This document shows, piece after piece, positions 47,601 to 55,521 of a stretch of DNA of 64,000 nucleotides (its first letter is position 1; every line of letters starts with the position of its first letter). The translations under genes and the position numbers were made by a program. The notes under the pieces are model-generated. The model searched no databases and was not told where the DNA came from. It was given only the letters and a program-made list of their open reading frames with translations. The DNA is from Nocardiopsis sp. TSRI0078 (GTDB taxonomy: Bacteria > Actinomycetota > Actinomycetes > Streptosporangiales > Streptosporangiaceae). Location: the NCBI RefSeq assembly GCF_001905145.1, contig NZ_LWLB01000012.1, positions 372,001 to 436,000 of the forward strand. The letters are read 5' to 3'.

Positions 47601-48630
47601 GGGAACCGGGAACGGCGGGGCGCACGCCCCGCACGCGGACCACGCCCCGGCCTCCGGCGGTGAGAGGGAGGGCGTCCGGGTCCTGGGCCCCGCCGAGACG
47701 ACCGGGACCGGTGAGCGCACCGACGCGAACCACGCCGCGCACCTCCCGCCGCGTTCCGCGGACCATGGCGCGACGGGCCTCGGGGCGACGGACGCCGGAC
47801 GCCGCGGTACCGGGCCCGCGGGCCACGCGCCGGCGGCGGCCGGAGACGGCGACCGCCCGCACACCGACGGGCCCGCCGGTGACGGCCGCCCCCGGCAGGC
47901 GGACGCGGACGACGACCGGGCCCTGGCCGCGCTGACCCTGGGTTCGGGCACCCACCACGTCCTGGCGGTGACGGTGGCGGGCGACCAGTCGGTGGTGGGC
48001 ACCTCCGTACGGGTGACCGCCGCCCCACCGGTGCGCGACCTGCACGCGGAGCGCTTCGACACCTCGGTCCGCCTGGGATGGACGTGGCCCGACGACGCCG
48101 CCGCCGCGGTGGTCTCCTGGCGCCCCGAGGCCCCCGGAGCCGAGCCCTGGATCGGCGGCGAACTGCGCTGTACCCGGCTCCAGTACGCCTGCGACGGCGG
48201 CTTCGAGGCGCCCATGAGCCCGGATTCGGTGCGGGTGGACGTGCGCGCCGTCGTCCCCTTCGAGGGCGGGGAGGCGGTGAGCGCCCCGACGGGCGTCACC
48301 GTGCCCGGCCGGGCGGTGCTCGACTACCGCGTGGAGGCGGCCGGGCTGCTGCGCCGGGACCGGCTGGTCCACGTGTTCGCCGAGGAGGACTGCGACATGC
48401 CCGAGGTGTCCGTGGTCTACGCCGAGGGCCCGGTCCAGCCGCACTCCGCCGCGCAGGGGCTCGTGCTGGCCGTCTTCCCCGCCCAGCACCTGGCGGCGGG
48501 CGAGTGGGTCTCGGTGCGCGTGCGGCCGCCGCGGGGGACGGGCGAGGGCTGGCTGATGTGCTTTCCGTCGGACGAGGACGACCGGGAGGTCCGGCTGCGC
48601 CAGCCCCCGGTGCGGGAACTGAGGTGGTGA
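44632..48630 (+). CDS. Giant Fn3 / low-complexity protein heading the GTPase-GAP1 operon
   Basis: 1,332 aa, no signal peptide or TM segment. Residues 1-400 are helical and unassigned (LPADLFTRYGIGPRLERRLR; LQGRRRSLKKVLADLIADHE; a coiled-coil-like stretch near 320-395). Residues 400-650 contain fibronectin type III-like modules (RSVVVTWQPSPSLAGTVTYR; YHYRIRAIYVTSNG; TDFVASWTNPP). Residues 650-1,100 are a long acidic Pro/Gly/Ala linker with five copies of an (E)EGVRVLGP motif and six-residue AAHADD repeats. The C-terminus returns to Fn3-like sequence (VRLGWTWPDDAAAAVVSWRP) and a beta domain. It ends in a GTGA overlap with the first GTPase. Probably a scaffold or effector-side partner of the GTPases; no enzyme motif seen. 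Confidence 0.85.
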   Translation: MPWDAQDRTRYEDEVLVAARARGLPADLFTRYGIGPRLERRLRADPAAFTEYVAEVCAYWRALQGRRRSLKKVLADLIADHERMEDEGALTHAHFHRVRCETARRALAEWSEIAGNLTTALLDRDALRSMIAPVGVAEADAERVLLDHGVRVVDRLPELPDAPPVRAFRALRENLRVRGVAFSPMVVFGEERLAHGFTVLDGFRLCDGTALDKVALDEAAQRVRLEAATDGKTAAENVLEILRAEDDSALRESLVLWEVVSDLRERPESLTESGLVRHWVHRGLVEEEAMLLAAAVRHSGPRTDPVVRAERDVRDLLVDNQLRQAQEAAADLPEEHDLHARLRVRVRQVEELTGEADRALRAGDREEAARALAAAVDVAADDEVLAARLGEVEPLPPRGVEARVDGRSVVVTWQPSPSLAGTVTYRVTRRTGRDGSAREVPVGELSGTEITDTGAPVGSEARYTVVAVRGGRGVSEAVSTPPVMIAPEVSSLRVCAGEREVSGSWEAPAEAVRVEVLRGEGAPPRGAGDGVRVETDGTGFRDTGVRTDVEYHYRIRAIYVTSNGHARGSAGLVRRASPGPCPDPVRDLSVRPDGGTDFVASWTNPPRGRVVLRVGAEPPEWPPGTVVGPDDLDSYGREVDQRPVTENAEGTARAAGGSGAAGVPDTARRPDGTDAVEAAAADDGPGDAGPGAPGRGPAPGPAAPGTGFARAEGPAPVTREEREGVRVLGPADRAEVAVRNSQVHAAGTPGPRPEGPAPSTPEPAASGEKEGVRVLGPAAAPGGGDGGRAAAPPGAPATGEHQDAGAAAPMPTGEEAAWEGVRVLGPDEGAGTGAHGGGRHAMSPPEPTAPASEESAPDTGFSEGMSFGAWTDRIRETGVHAAHADDAAHADDAAHADGAAHVDDAAHADDAAHVDGAAHLPRPRRSAPEEDGTGFGLQDDQTRDAASPGTRAAGQGRLPHPGHPASTEYGNQGDVQVLDPAEGSLDGSWTGTGNGGAHAPHADHAPASGGEREGVRVLGPAETTGTGERTDANHAAHLPPRSADHGATGLGATDAGRRGTGPAGHAPAAAGDGDRPHTDGPAGDGRPRQADADDDRALAALTLGSGTHHVLAVTVAGDQSVVGTSVRVTAAPPVRDLHAERFDTSVRLGWTWPDDAAAAVVSWRPEAPGAEPWIGGELRCTRLQYACDGGFEAPMSPDSVRVDVRAVVPFEGGEAVSAPTGVTVPGRAVLDYRVEAAGLLRRDRLVHVFAEEDCDMPEVSVVYAEGPVQPHSAAQGLVLAVFPAQHLAAGEWVSVRVRPPRGTGEGWLMCFPSDEDDREVRLRQPPVRELRW
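47272..47388 (+). repeat. In-frame 18-bp minisatellite in the Fn3 protein gene
   Basis: Six full 18-bp units of the type GCGGCGCACGCGGATGAC plus a half unit, with a few third-position and A/V changes. It encodes AAHADD-type hexapeptides (A-A-H-[AV]-D-[DG]). The unit is a multiple of three, so copy number can change without frameshift. It lies in the disordered linker. Confidence 0.85.
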
Positions 48631-49838
48631 GGACCCTGGACGCTCTGCGCTCGCTGATCCCCGTGGACGGCCGCCGCCTGGTGTGCCCCTACTGCTACTC
48701 GCGGTTCGCCGAGCGGAACATCCGCTTCCGGTGCACCGGGCGCCCCGGACCCGACGGGCGGGTGTGCGCCCCTGTGGAGGACATCGCGGTCCGCGCCCAC
48801 CTGGGGCGGCGCGAACGGCTGCCCCCCGTGTTCGAGGCCGACGGGCGCCGCGCCCGGGCGGTGTGCCCGGGGTGCGCCTCGACCACCGGCAGACAGGTGT
48901 GCGCCACCTGCCACGCCCAGCTCCCGGTGAACTTCGGCCGGATCCGCAGCCGGATGATCGCCCTGGTCGGGGCGCGCGACGCGGGCAAGACCGTGTTCAT
49001 GACGGTGCTCATCCACGAGCTGATGAACCGGGTGGGCTCCCGCTTCAACGCCTCGGTGGGCGGCTCGGACGACCACACCCGGCACCGCTTCCACGCCGAC
49101 TACGAGACCCCGCTGTACGAGGAGGCGCGGCTGCTCGGCGCCACCCGGCGCACCGGGGTGACCCGCGAGCCGCTGGTGTTCCGGTTCACCACCAAACGAA
49201 GGGGGCTGTCCGGCGGGCGTCCGCAGCACACGCTGCTGTCGTTCTTCGACACCGCCGGGGAGGACCTGACCTCCGCGGAGAGCGTGGAGGCGAACCTGCG
49301 CTACCTCAACAACGCCGACGGGATCATCCTGCTGCTGGACCCGCTCCAGATGGAGGGCGCCCGGCGGCTCGTCCCGGCGGGGACGCGGATGCCCGCGCCG
49401 GGCAGGGTGGAGAACCGGCCGCTGGACATGCTGGGACGGGTCACCGACCTGCTGATGAGCCGGCCCGGGGCGGCCAACCGGCTGATCAGGGTGCCCATGG
49501 CGGTGTGTCTGACCAAGATCGACGCGCTGCACGGCGAGCTGGACGAGGGGTCGCCGCTGCACCGGCCGCAGCCGGCCACGCCGTTCTTCGACGAGTCCGA
49601 CAGCCAGGACGTGCACGCCCAGATCCGGCAGCTCCTGCACCGGTGGGACGGCGGCGGTGTGGACGGCCACGTGAACAACCACTACCGCAACGCCCGCTAC
49701 TTCGGGGTGTCGGCGCTGGGCGGCGTTCCCGACGAGGGCAACCGGGTGCGCGGAGGGGTGCGCCCCTACCGGGTGGCCGACCCGTTCCTGTGGATGCTCA
49801 GCGAGTTCGGGGTCATCCCCTCGCGCGACGGGGCCTGA
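48627..49838 (+). CDS. Zinc-ribbon TRAFAC GTPase (double-GTPase type)
   Basis: 403-aa predicted GTPase. The N-terminal third is a treble-clef/zinc-ribbon region with CPYC (20-23), further Cys at 36 and 47, CPGC (80-83) and CATC (92-95). G1 is LVGARDAGKTVF (113-124), the switch/G3 region is LLSFFDTAGEDLTSAES, and G4 reads CLTKIDALHG. This resembles the Pfam double-GTPase 2 group found beside GAP1 proteins. The start is the GTG that overlaps the upstream stop (GTGA); a GTG three bases earlier is equivalent. Cytoplasmic. Likely the first of two interacting GTPases in this operon. Confidence 0.9.
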   Translation: MRTLDALRSLIPVDGRRLVCPYCYSRFAERNIRFRCTGRPGPDGRVCAPVEDIAVRAHLGRRERLPPVFEADGRRARAVCPGCASTTGRQVCATCHAQLPVNFGRIRSRMIALVGARDAGKTVFMTVLIHELMNRVGSRFNASVGGSDDHTRHRFHADYETPLYEEARLLGATRRTGVTREPLVFRFTTKRRGLSGGRPQHTLLSFFDTAGEDLTSAESVEANLRYLNNADGIILLLDPLQMEGARRLVPAGTRMPAPGRVENRPLDMLGRVTDLLMSRPGAANRLIRVPMAVCLTKIDALHGELDEGSPLHRPQPATPFFDESDSQDVHAQIRQLLHRWDGGGVDGHVNNHYRNARYFGVSALGGVPDEGNRVRGGVRPYRVADPFLWMLSEFGVIPSRDGA

Positions 49839-49965
49839 CCCCGGGCCCGCCGACCCGGGTGGCCCGTGCCCGGGCACCGCGCGGTTCCCGGACGCCGGAC
49901 GCCTCCGACACGGCGGACCCGGCGGCCGCCCCGTGAACGACCAGACCGACCAGAAGGACGTACCG

Positions 49966-52746
49966 ATGGGCTTCGCTCAGCTGTACTACACCTCGTGCGA
50001 ACACGGCCTGTCCGGCTACGCCGGTTACCAGTTCAACGCGGCCACCCCCGGCGTGGACCCCCGGGTCCTGAGGGAGGTCGAGCGGTTCACCGTCTACGAG
50101 CCGCCGAGGTCGTGCCCGGCCGAGCGCGTGGACGACCATCCGGTCAACCTCTGCTACTCGCCCGACGTGGGAGGGGTTCCGGTGCTGAGCCGGGTGGTCT
50201 CCAGCGGGGACGACCCGTCGGGACGGCCGGGCAACTACTTCGCGCACAGCCTGGTGGCCGCCGGGCCGGGGGAAACGGGTCCGCTGCCCGCGGAGCTGTG
50301 GGAGGCCGACTTCTGGGCGGAGGCACCGGTGGACGGCCCCGGACCGGCGGAGCTGTCGGAACTGTCGGAGCTGGAGGTGGGCCCCGGCCCCCTGGACCGG
50401 GAGCGCACCGACGCGTGGGTGCGGCGCTGGCCCCCCGAGGTGGTGGCGCGGCTGCTGCTCGCCGCCGACGACGCCGTGGACGACGCCCGCCCCCTGGTGC
50501 TGGTGGCCGACAGCGCGTCCGTGGCGCACTGGGTGGCGGCCCTGACCCACCTGCTGTCACCGGAGCGGGCACGGCTTTTGTCGTTCGCGACCTACTGCGG
50601 CAACCCCGACGAGGCGCTCGTGCACGTCATCGGGGTGCCGCCGGGGTCGGACACCACGCTGTGGAAGGGCCGGTTCACGGTGTACGACCCGGAGTCGGAC
50701 TCCGTGGACGGGCTGCCCGAGCCCGGGGCCCGGGCGTGGGCGGTGGCCGACCGGCTGGCCAGGCTGGGCACGCGCCGTGCCGCGCAGCTGTGGCTCCGGG
50801 CGCGGCCCTACGCCTCGGGCCGGGAGGGGCCTCTGGCCGACTGGCGGCCGGTCCTGGCCGCCGCGGCGCTGCTGGACGAGGGCAGCCCGTGCGGGAGGGA
50901 CCTGAGGGAGGTGCGCGAGTGGCTTCCGGAGGCGGTGGAGTGGCTCGCCCGGGAGGACGCCGCCGTGCTGGTCCACCGGATCCTGGACGCCGACGCCGCG
51001 TCGTCCGCGGGGGCGCGCGCGGGTGTCCGGGAGGGATCGGTCGCGAGGCTGTCCCGCGGGGCGTCCGGAGGGACGTTCGCGAGGTCGGCGCGCGAGGTGC
51101 CGGGCAGGCCGCGCGAGGGCGTGTCGGCGCTGGGCGGGCCGACGTGCGGGACGCGGGAGGGGCCCGGCGGAGCCTCCGCGGGGCCGGCGGGCGGCGGATA
51201 CGACGACTCCCCCGACGGGGCGTACGGGGAACCGGCCGGTGCGCCACCGGGCGGGCCGGCGGGCGGAGGGAGGCCGTGGTCCGAGATCCCGGTGGAGCCG
51301 ATGGATCCGGCCGACGCGGCGGGGGCGGCTGGAGCGGCGGACGCGGCGGGCACCTCCCTGGATCACGAGGCCCTGGCCGGACTGCAGCGGGTGGCGCACC
51401 GCCTGGGCGGCGCGACCGGGGTGACCGAGCGGCTCGAACGCGTGATGGTGCGCCGGTCCCTGGACGACATCGCCGCCGGCAGGCCCGCCCCGCCCGTGGC
51501 GCCGATGCGGTCGGAGTCGGTACGCGGAGCGGCCCGGGACCGTGTCGCCGCGCTGCTGGACGGGAGGCGGGGCGAGGTCGGTCCCGACCGGGCGGTGGAA
51601 CTGCTGCGCTGGGCGCGCGCGGGCGGGCTGGCGCCTCCCGCGGAGAGCCTGGAGCGCTACGGCGGGGACGTCGTCGCCCCCCTGCTGGCCGGTTCCCGCC
51701 TTCCCGACCCGTCGATACGCACCCTGATGGCCGCCCATCCCCGGATGCGGCGGGGCGCGGCGGCGGGGCTGGCGGAGCTTCCCCGCGACCGGTTGGCCGC
51801 CCTGGCTATCGGACCGGTGGGCGCCCTGTTCGCCGACGACCGCGACGGCTCCAGCGCCCTCCTGCGTGAGCTGCGGCTCCTGGGTACCGACAACCGCACC
51901 GACCTTCCGGGGCTGCTGTCGTACGTGGTGTCCGTGCGCCGGGAGGGGCGGAGGGTCGAGGCGCCCGGGATCGCCGGGCACGACGTGGACGAGGACCTGC
52001 TCGCCGGGGTCTGGGGGCCGGACCGCGGTCCCCGGGCCGTCCTTTCGACCCTGCGCGCCCTGCGGCCCGGGGTCCTGGTGGCGCCGGAGGTGGGCGACTG
52101 GGTGGCCGGGGCGGTGACGTCCCCGCCCGCGGAGGGGCGGGAGCGGACGTGGCGGGAGCTGGTGGACGAGGTGTCCCGGCACTGGCTGCGCTCCCGGCTG
52201 CCGGAGTCCGGTCAGCGTGTGGTGGAGGAGTGGTCCCGGGTCCGGCCGACGCTGGTCGCGCTGCGCGCCGGCGGTGACGGGCGGGGCCCCGACCGGCTCG
52301 GCGCCGTGTACGAGAGTGTCCGGGACACCCATCCCGTGGTGGAGGAGATCACACGGAGACTGGTGGTGCGGATGCTGTTGGGGTGGCGCGAGTGTGCGTC
52401 TTTGGCCGAGGCACTGCGGGACTGCCCGGAGGAGGTGTTCGAGGCCTACTGCACGGCGGTCTCCCTCCGGTTGGCCGGGGAGCGGCCGGACACCGCGATC
52501 GCGGCGCTGGTGTACCTGACGGCCAGGCACGAGGCGCTGACCGGCCACGGGCGCTCCCAGTACCTGGACGCGTCGGTGCTCTCGCTCGCCGTGGCCGGGT
52601 GGAGGCGGCGCCACGTGGCGCGGATGCGCAGGCGGCTGCCCCGGGAGTCGGGAAGCGGCTTCGACGGGTGGGCCCAGCGGCTGCGCGGGTCCCGTGGACG
52701 CGGTTTCCTCAGACCGCGGCTGTGGACGGGCGGGCGGCGGTCATGA
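49966..52746 (+). CDS. GTPase-associated protein 1 (GAP1) family protein
   Basis: About 926 aa. The N-terminus MGFAQLYYTSCEHGLSGYAG, YQFNAATPGVDPRVLREVER, YEPPRSCPAERVDDHPVNLC and GRPGNYFAHSLVAAGPGE is the GAP1-N2 domain of the actinobacterial 'GTPase-associated protein 1' group, a partner encoded next to TRAFAC GTPases. A middle region (LLLAADDAVDDARPLVLVAD; LLSFATYCGNPDEALVHVIG) matches GAP1-M. A disordered Gly/Ala/Pro linker follows at about 355-470 and a helical C-terminal region with HEAT-like stretches (LLRWARAGGLAPPAESLERY). ATG 49966 has AAGGA at good spacing and gives the family's usual N-terminus; a GTG at 49933 is less likely. It overlaps the next gene by four bases. Confidence 0.87.
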   Translation: MGFAQLYYTSCEHGLSGYAGYQFNAATPGVDPRVLREVERFTVYEPPRSCPAERVDDHPVNLCYSPDVGGVPVLSRVVSSGDDPSGRPGNYFAHSLVAAGPGETGPLPAELWEADFWAEAPVDGPGPAELSELSELEVGPGPLDRERTDAWVRRWPPEVVARLLLAADDAVDDARPLVLVADSASVAHWVAALTHLLSPERARLLSFATYCGNPDEALVHVIGVPPGSDTTLWKGRFTVYDPESDSVDGLPEPGARAWAVADRLARLGTRRAAQLWLRARPYASGREGPLADWRPVLAAAALLDEGSPCGRDLREVREWLPEAVEWLAREDAAVLVHRILDADAASSAGARAGVREGSVARLSRGASGGTFARSAREVPGRPREGVSALGGPTCGTREGPGGASAGPAGGGYDDSPDGAYGEPAGAPPGGPAGGGRPWSEIPVEPMDPADAAGAAGAADAAGTSLDHEALAGLQRVAHRLGGATGVTERLERVMVRRSLDDIAAGRPAPPVAPMRSESVRGAARDRVAALLDGRRGEVGPDRAVELLRWARAGGLAPPAESLERYGGDVVAPLLAGSRLPDPSIRTLMAAHPRMRRGAAAGLAELPRDRLAALAIGPVGALFADDRDGSSALLRELRLLGTDNRTDLPGLLSYVVSVRREGRRVEAPGIAGHDVDEDLLAGVWGPDRGPRAVLSTLRALRPGVLVAPEVGDWVAGAVTSPPAEGRERTWRELVDEVSRHWLRSRLPESGQRVVEEWSRVRPTLVALRAGGDGRGPDRLGAVYESVRDTHPVVEEITRRLVVRMLLGWRECASLAEALRDCPEEVFEAYCTAVSLRLAGERPDTAIAALVYLTARHEALTGHGRSQYLDASVLSLAVAGWRRRHVARMRRRLPRESGSGFDGWAQRLRGSRGRGFLRPRLWTGGRRS

Positions 52747-54329
52747 GGCGGAGGGCGCCCCAGGGGCCACGGAACGACGACGGCGGCGTGCAAATCGGGG
52801 TGGCGCTGCTGGCGGCCGTCGGGGGGCTCCTGGCCCTGGTGGTCGTCTACCTGCTGCGATGGTGGCTGATCGCGGCCCTGGTGAGCGCCGTGGTGGTCCT
52901 CGGGGGCACCGCCGCCGTGGTCGGCTGGTGCGCCCTGGTGGCCTTGTACCTGCGCCGCACGCACAGGGTGATGCTCGGCGGCGACCATCCGGCCGAGCCG
53001 CCGCCGGGCAGCAGGGACGATCCCGCCCACCGGTCCTACCACGGCGGTCCGGCCTGGTGGGACCTGCGCGCGGTGCTGGGCTGGTGCTGGACCGTCGCGG
53101 CGCCGTGGAGCGTGTTCCTGCTGCCGCACCTGCTGCTCCACGCCCTGGTGGTGGGCGCGTACATGGCCGCGGCGTGGACGGTCGTCGGCGCGCTCCGGCT
53201 GGCGGACTCCGGCCTGCTGCTGGTCCGCCGGATCCGGATGGTGTGCCCCGGGTGCTTCGTGCGGCTGGGGTATCCGGCGTACCTGTGCGCGCGGTGCGGT
53301 CGGCGGCACGGCTCCATCCGGCCCGGCGGGCGGGGGCTGTGGTGGCGGCGGTGCCTGTGCGGGGCCCGTCTGCCCACGCTGCTCCTGCTGGGTTCGGCGG
53401 ACCTGGACGCGCGGTGCCCGCACTGCGACCGGAGCCTGGAGCACCGTCCGGGCGAGGCCAGGGAGTTCGTACTGCCGCTGTTCGGGGGGACGGGCGCGGG
53501 CAAGACGCGGCTGGTGACCGGGATGCACCTCGCGCTGGCGCAGGCGGCGCGCAGGGCCCCGGAGGCGTACGTGGAGCCGGTGGGCGAGGAGGCGGTGCGG
53601 CGGCTGAGGGACTGCGAGCGGATGCTGTCCACACGGACCCCGCCCACGCCCCCGGGACGCGAGGTGCGGGGGCTGACCGTGCGGGTGGGTGCGGGTGGCA
53701 GGACCCTGCTCATGCAGCTGTTCGACGCGGCGGGCGAGCGGTTCAACCGTTCGGTGACCGCCGAGGAGTTGGCCTACCTGGGCAAGGCGTCCACGTTCGT
53801 GCTGGCGGTGGACCCGCTGGGGATCGAGGCGGTGTGGCGTTCGCTGACCGCGCGGGAGCGGTCCCGGCTGGCCGGGGACCGCTCGCACACCCGTGATCCG
53901 GAACTGGCGTACGGGGCGGTGCGCGACGAGATCCGGCGGCAGTACCGCATGCTGGGGCACGGCCGCCTGCCCAGGTGGGGCCGGAGCCGCCTGGCGGTGG
54001 TGGTCACGCGCGGCGACCTGGTACGGGGGACGGCCGTCGCGCCCGACGGGGTGGGGCCGCGGGAGTGGGCGGAGCGGACCCTGGGCCTGGGGAACCTGCT
54101 GCGGGACGCGGAGGCCGACTTCGGCGAGACACGGGTGTTCCTGACCTCGGCCGTCACCGACGGCTCCGGGCTGGCCGACCCCAGTCTCGGCGCCCTGCTG
54201 CGGTGGCTGCTGGCCGAGGAGGACGACGCGTTCACCGCGATGCTGGCCGACCCGGAGCCCCCGGCTCCCCCGGCCGCCGGTCCCCGGAGCGAGCGGCCGG
54301 AGTCGGAGTACATGGAGGGGACCCGATGA
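52743..54329 (+). CDS. Membrane-anchored TRAFAC GTPase with zinc ribbons
   Basis: 528 aa. Two pairs of hydrophobic helices (17-70: GVALLAAVGGLLALVVVYLL, LVSAVVVLGGTAAVVGWCAL; 115-160) anchor it in the membrane. A cysteine-rich module follows: CPGC (168), CARC (182), CLC (204), CPHC (225). The GTPase domain has G1 LFGGTGAGKTRLVTG (246-260), a G3-like region LMQLFDAAGERFN and a G4-like VVVTRGD. Length and order match 'TRAFAC clade GTPase' proteins encoded beside GAP1. The ATG overlaps the GAP1 stop (ATGA), arguing for coupled translation. Together with the soluble GTPase it gives the operon one membrane-bound and one cytosolic NTPase. Confidence 0.9.
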   Translation: MRRRAPQGPRNDDGGVQIGVALLAAVGGLLALVVVYLLRWWLIAALVSAVVVLGGTAAVVGWCALVALYLRRTHRVMLGGDHPAEPPPGSRDDPAHRSYHGGPAWWDLRAVLGWCWTVAAPWSVFLLPHLLLHALVVGAYMAAAWTVVGALRLADSGLLLVRRIRMVCPGCFVRLGYPAYLCARCGRRHGSIRPGGRGLWWRRCLCGARLPTLLLLGSADLDARCPHCDRSLEHRPGEAREFVLPLFGGTGAGKTRLVTGMHLALAQAARRAPEAYVEPVGEEAVRRLRDCERMLSTRTPPTPPGREVRGLTVRVGAGGRTLLMQLFDAAGERFNRSVTAEELAYLGKASTFVLAVDPLGIEAVWRSLTARERSRLAGDRSHTRDPELAYGAVRDEIRRQYRMLGHGRLPRWGRSRLAVVVTRGDLVRGTAVAPDGVGPREWAERTLGLGNLLRDAEADFGETRVFLTSAVTDGSGLADPSLGALLRWLLAEEDDAFTAMLADPEPPAPPAAGPRSERPESEYMEGTR

Positions 54330-54499
54330 CCTACCAGGGCCCGGAGCACCGTGCCGCCCGCCGGATCGTCGCCGCGGCGACCTACACGCTCACGGTGGCG
54401 CTGACCGCGGCAGCGGTCGCCGCGCTGGTGTGGCTGGGCATGGCCGTCGTCCAGGGCGTGTGGGCCCACGCCCTCGCCCGCATCGCCGAGGGCTCCTGA
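54326..54499 (+). CDS. Small single-pass membrane protein closing the GTPase operon
   Basis: 57 aa, ATG overlapping the previous stop (ATGA). A polar N-terminus (MTYQGPEHRAARRI) is followed by one long hydrophobic stretch (AATYTLTVALTAAAVAALVW) and a second weak one ending in HALARIAEGS. No family recognised. Overlap and co-direction make it part of the operon; it may be a membrane partner of the anchored GTPase or a small effector. Confidence 0.75.
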   Translation: MTYQGPEHRAARRIVAAATYTLTVALTAAAVAALVWLGMAVVQGVWAHALARIAEGS

Positions 54500-54518
54500 G
54501 CCCGCCCTGAGAGCGGGC
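54500..54518 (+). terminator. Short hairpin after the GTPase operon
   Basis: GCCCGC / GCGGGC with a 7-base loop directly at the end of the last gene of the operon. No U-run. The next GGGCCC-rich bases could lengthen the structure. Weak by itself, but well placed. Confidence 0.4.
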
Positions 54519-54750
54519 CCGCGGAGGGCCCGACGGTCCTCACCGAAGGCGGCCGCGCGTCCGCGCCCACCCTCCGCGGCTTCGGATCCCTACCCGGACC
54601 CGCTCCGGACCGCCCGTGTCCACACGAAAACGACTCCACAACTACACGTAATTAAGTCGTTGCATACGGTTACTCTCCTGGTGCGAAGGGGCACCTTTCC
54701 GGACAACTCCACGTCATCGGGACGGGGAGGACCGCAGAGGAGTCTCTCGC

Positions 54751-55521
54751 ATGCACAAGGCAACCGCCGCCACGACCGCTCTGGCACTTCCCGTGGGGCT
54801 GGTGCTGGCCGCCGCGCCCGCACGGGCCGACGTCCCCGCCGGTGATACGACGGTGCTGCACGCGCAGATCCAGCCGTTGAACGAGCACGGGGCCGGGGGC
54901 ACCAGCACCGTCGAGCTCCGGGGCACGAGGGTCACGGTCCAGGTCCACGCGACCGGGCTCGCGCCAGGCCTTCCGCACGCGCAGCACCTCCATATCGGCG
55001 GGGAGAACACGTGTCCGCCCGGGACGGACTCGGACGAGAACGGCGACGGGTTCGTCAGCACGATCGAGGGCATGCCCTCCTACGGCCCCGAGGCGGTGTC
55101 CCTGACCACCGAGGGCGGCACCGGAGCCGAGCACAAGCTGGCCCTGGACCGCATGGCGGTGGCCGACGAGGACGGCAAGCTCGCGTACCAGCGCACCTTC
55201 GAGGTGGACGAGGACGTCGCCGAGCGGATCGGCGACGGCGAGGCCGTGCTCGTCCAGCGCGGCATCGACACCGGGGGCGACGGGTCGTACGACTTCAACG
55301 GCGCGGGCAGGAGCGACCTCGACGAGTCGGTCCCGGCCGAGGCGACCCACCCCGCGGCCTGCGGCGCGCTCACGGCGGCGCCCGAACGCGGCATGGACAC
55401 CGGCCTCGGCGGCACCGCGGACACCTCCGGCGCCGGACTGGTCGGCCTGGGCGCCGCCCTCGTCACGGCGGCGGGGGCCGTGGCCCTCGCCGGGCGCCAG
55501 CTGCTGCGCAACCGGACATGA
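54751..55521 (+). CDS. Secreted CHRD-domain protein with C-terminal membrane tail
   Basis: 256 aa. Signal peptide MHKATAATTALALPVGLVLA...APARA, then a CHRD-type domain (TTVLHAQIQPLNEHGAGG, VTVQVHATGLAPGLPHAQHL, HIGGENTCPP) with a Ca-binding-like loop DSDENGDGFVST. The C-terminus is a hydrophobic segment (GAGLVGLGAALVTAAGAVAL) followed by a basic end (GRQLLRNRT). This looks like a sortase-substrate tail, but no LPxTG is visible before it (TGLGGTADTSG instead). GAGGAG precedes the ATG. The AT-rich promoter region is at 54,640-54,690. The sortase gene starts within its stop codon, so they are coupled. Confidence 0.85.
   Translation: MHKATAATTALALPVGLVLAAAPARADVPAGDTTVLHAQIQPLNEHGAGGTSTVELRGTRVTVQVHATGLAPGLPHAQHLHIGGENTCPPGTDSDENGDGFVSTIEGMPSYGPEAVSLTTEGGTGAEHKLALDRMAVADEDGKLAYQRTFEVDEDVAERIGDGEAVLVQRGIDTGGDGSYDFNGAGRSDLDESVPAEATHPAACGALTAAPERGMDTGLGGTADTSGAGLVGLGAALVTAAGAVALAGRQLLRNRT

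Noticed and set aside
44584..48489. A 1,301-codon open frame on the minus strand opposite the Fn3 protein gene
   Set aside because: It is the antisense of a GC-rich gene; the translation is His/Arg/Gly/Pro-rich with no domain, and the plus strand shows Fn3 modules and overlapping operon junctions.
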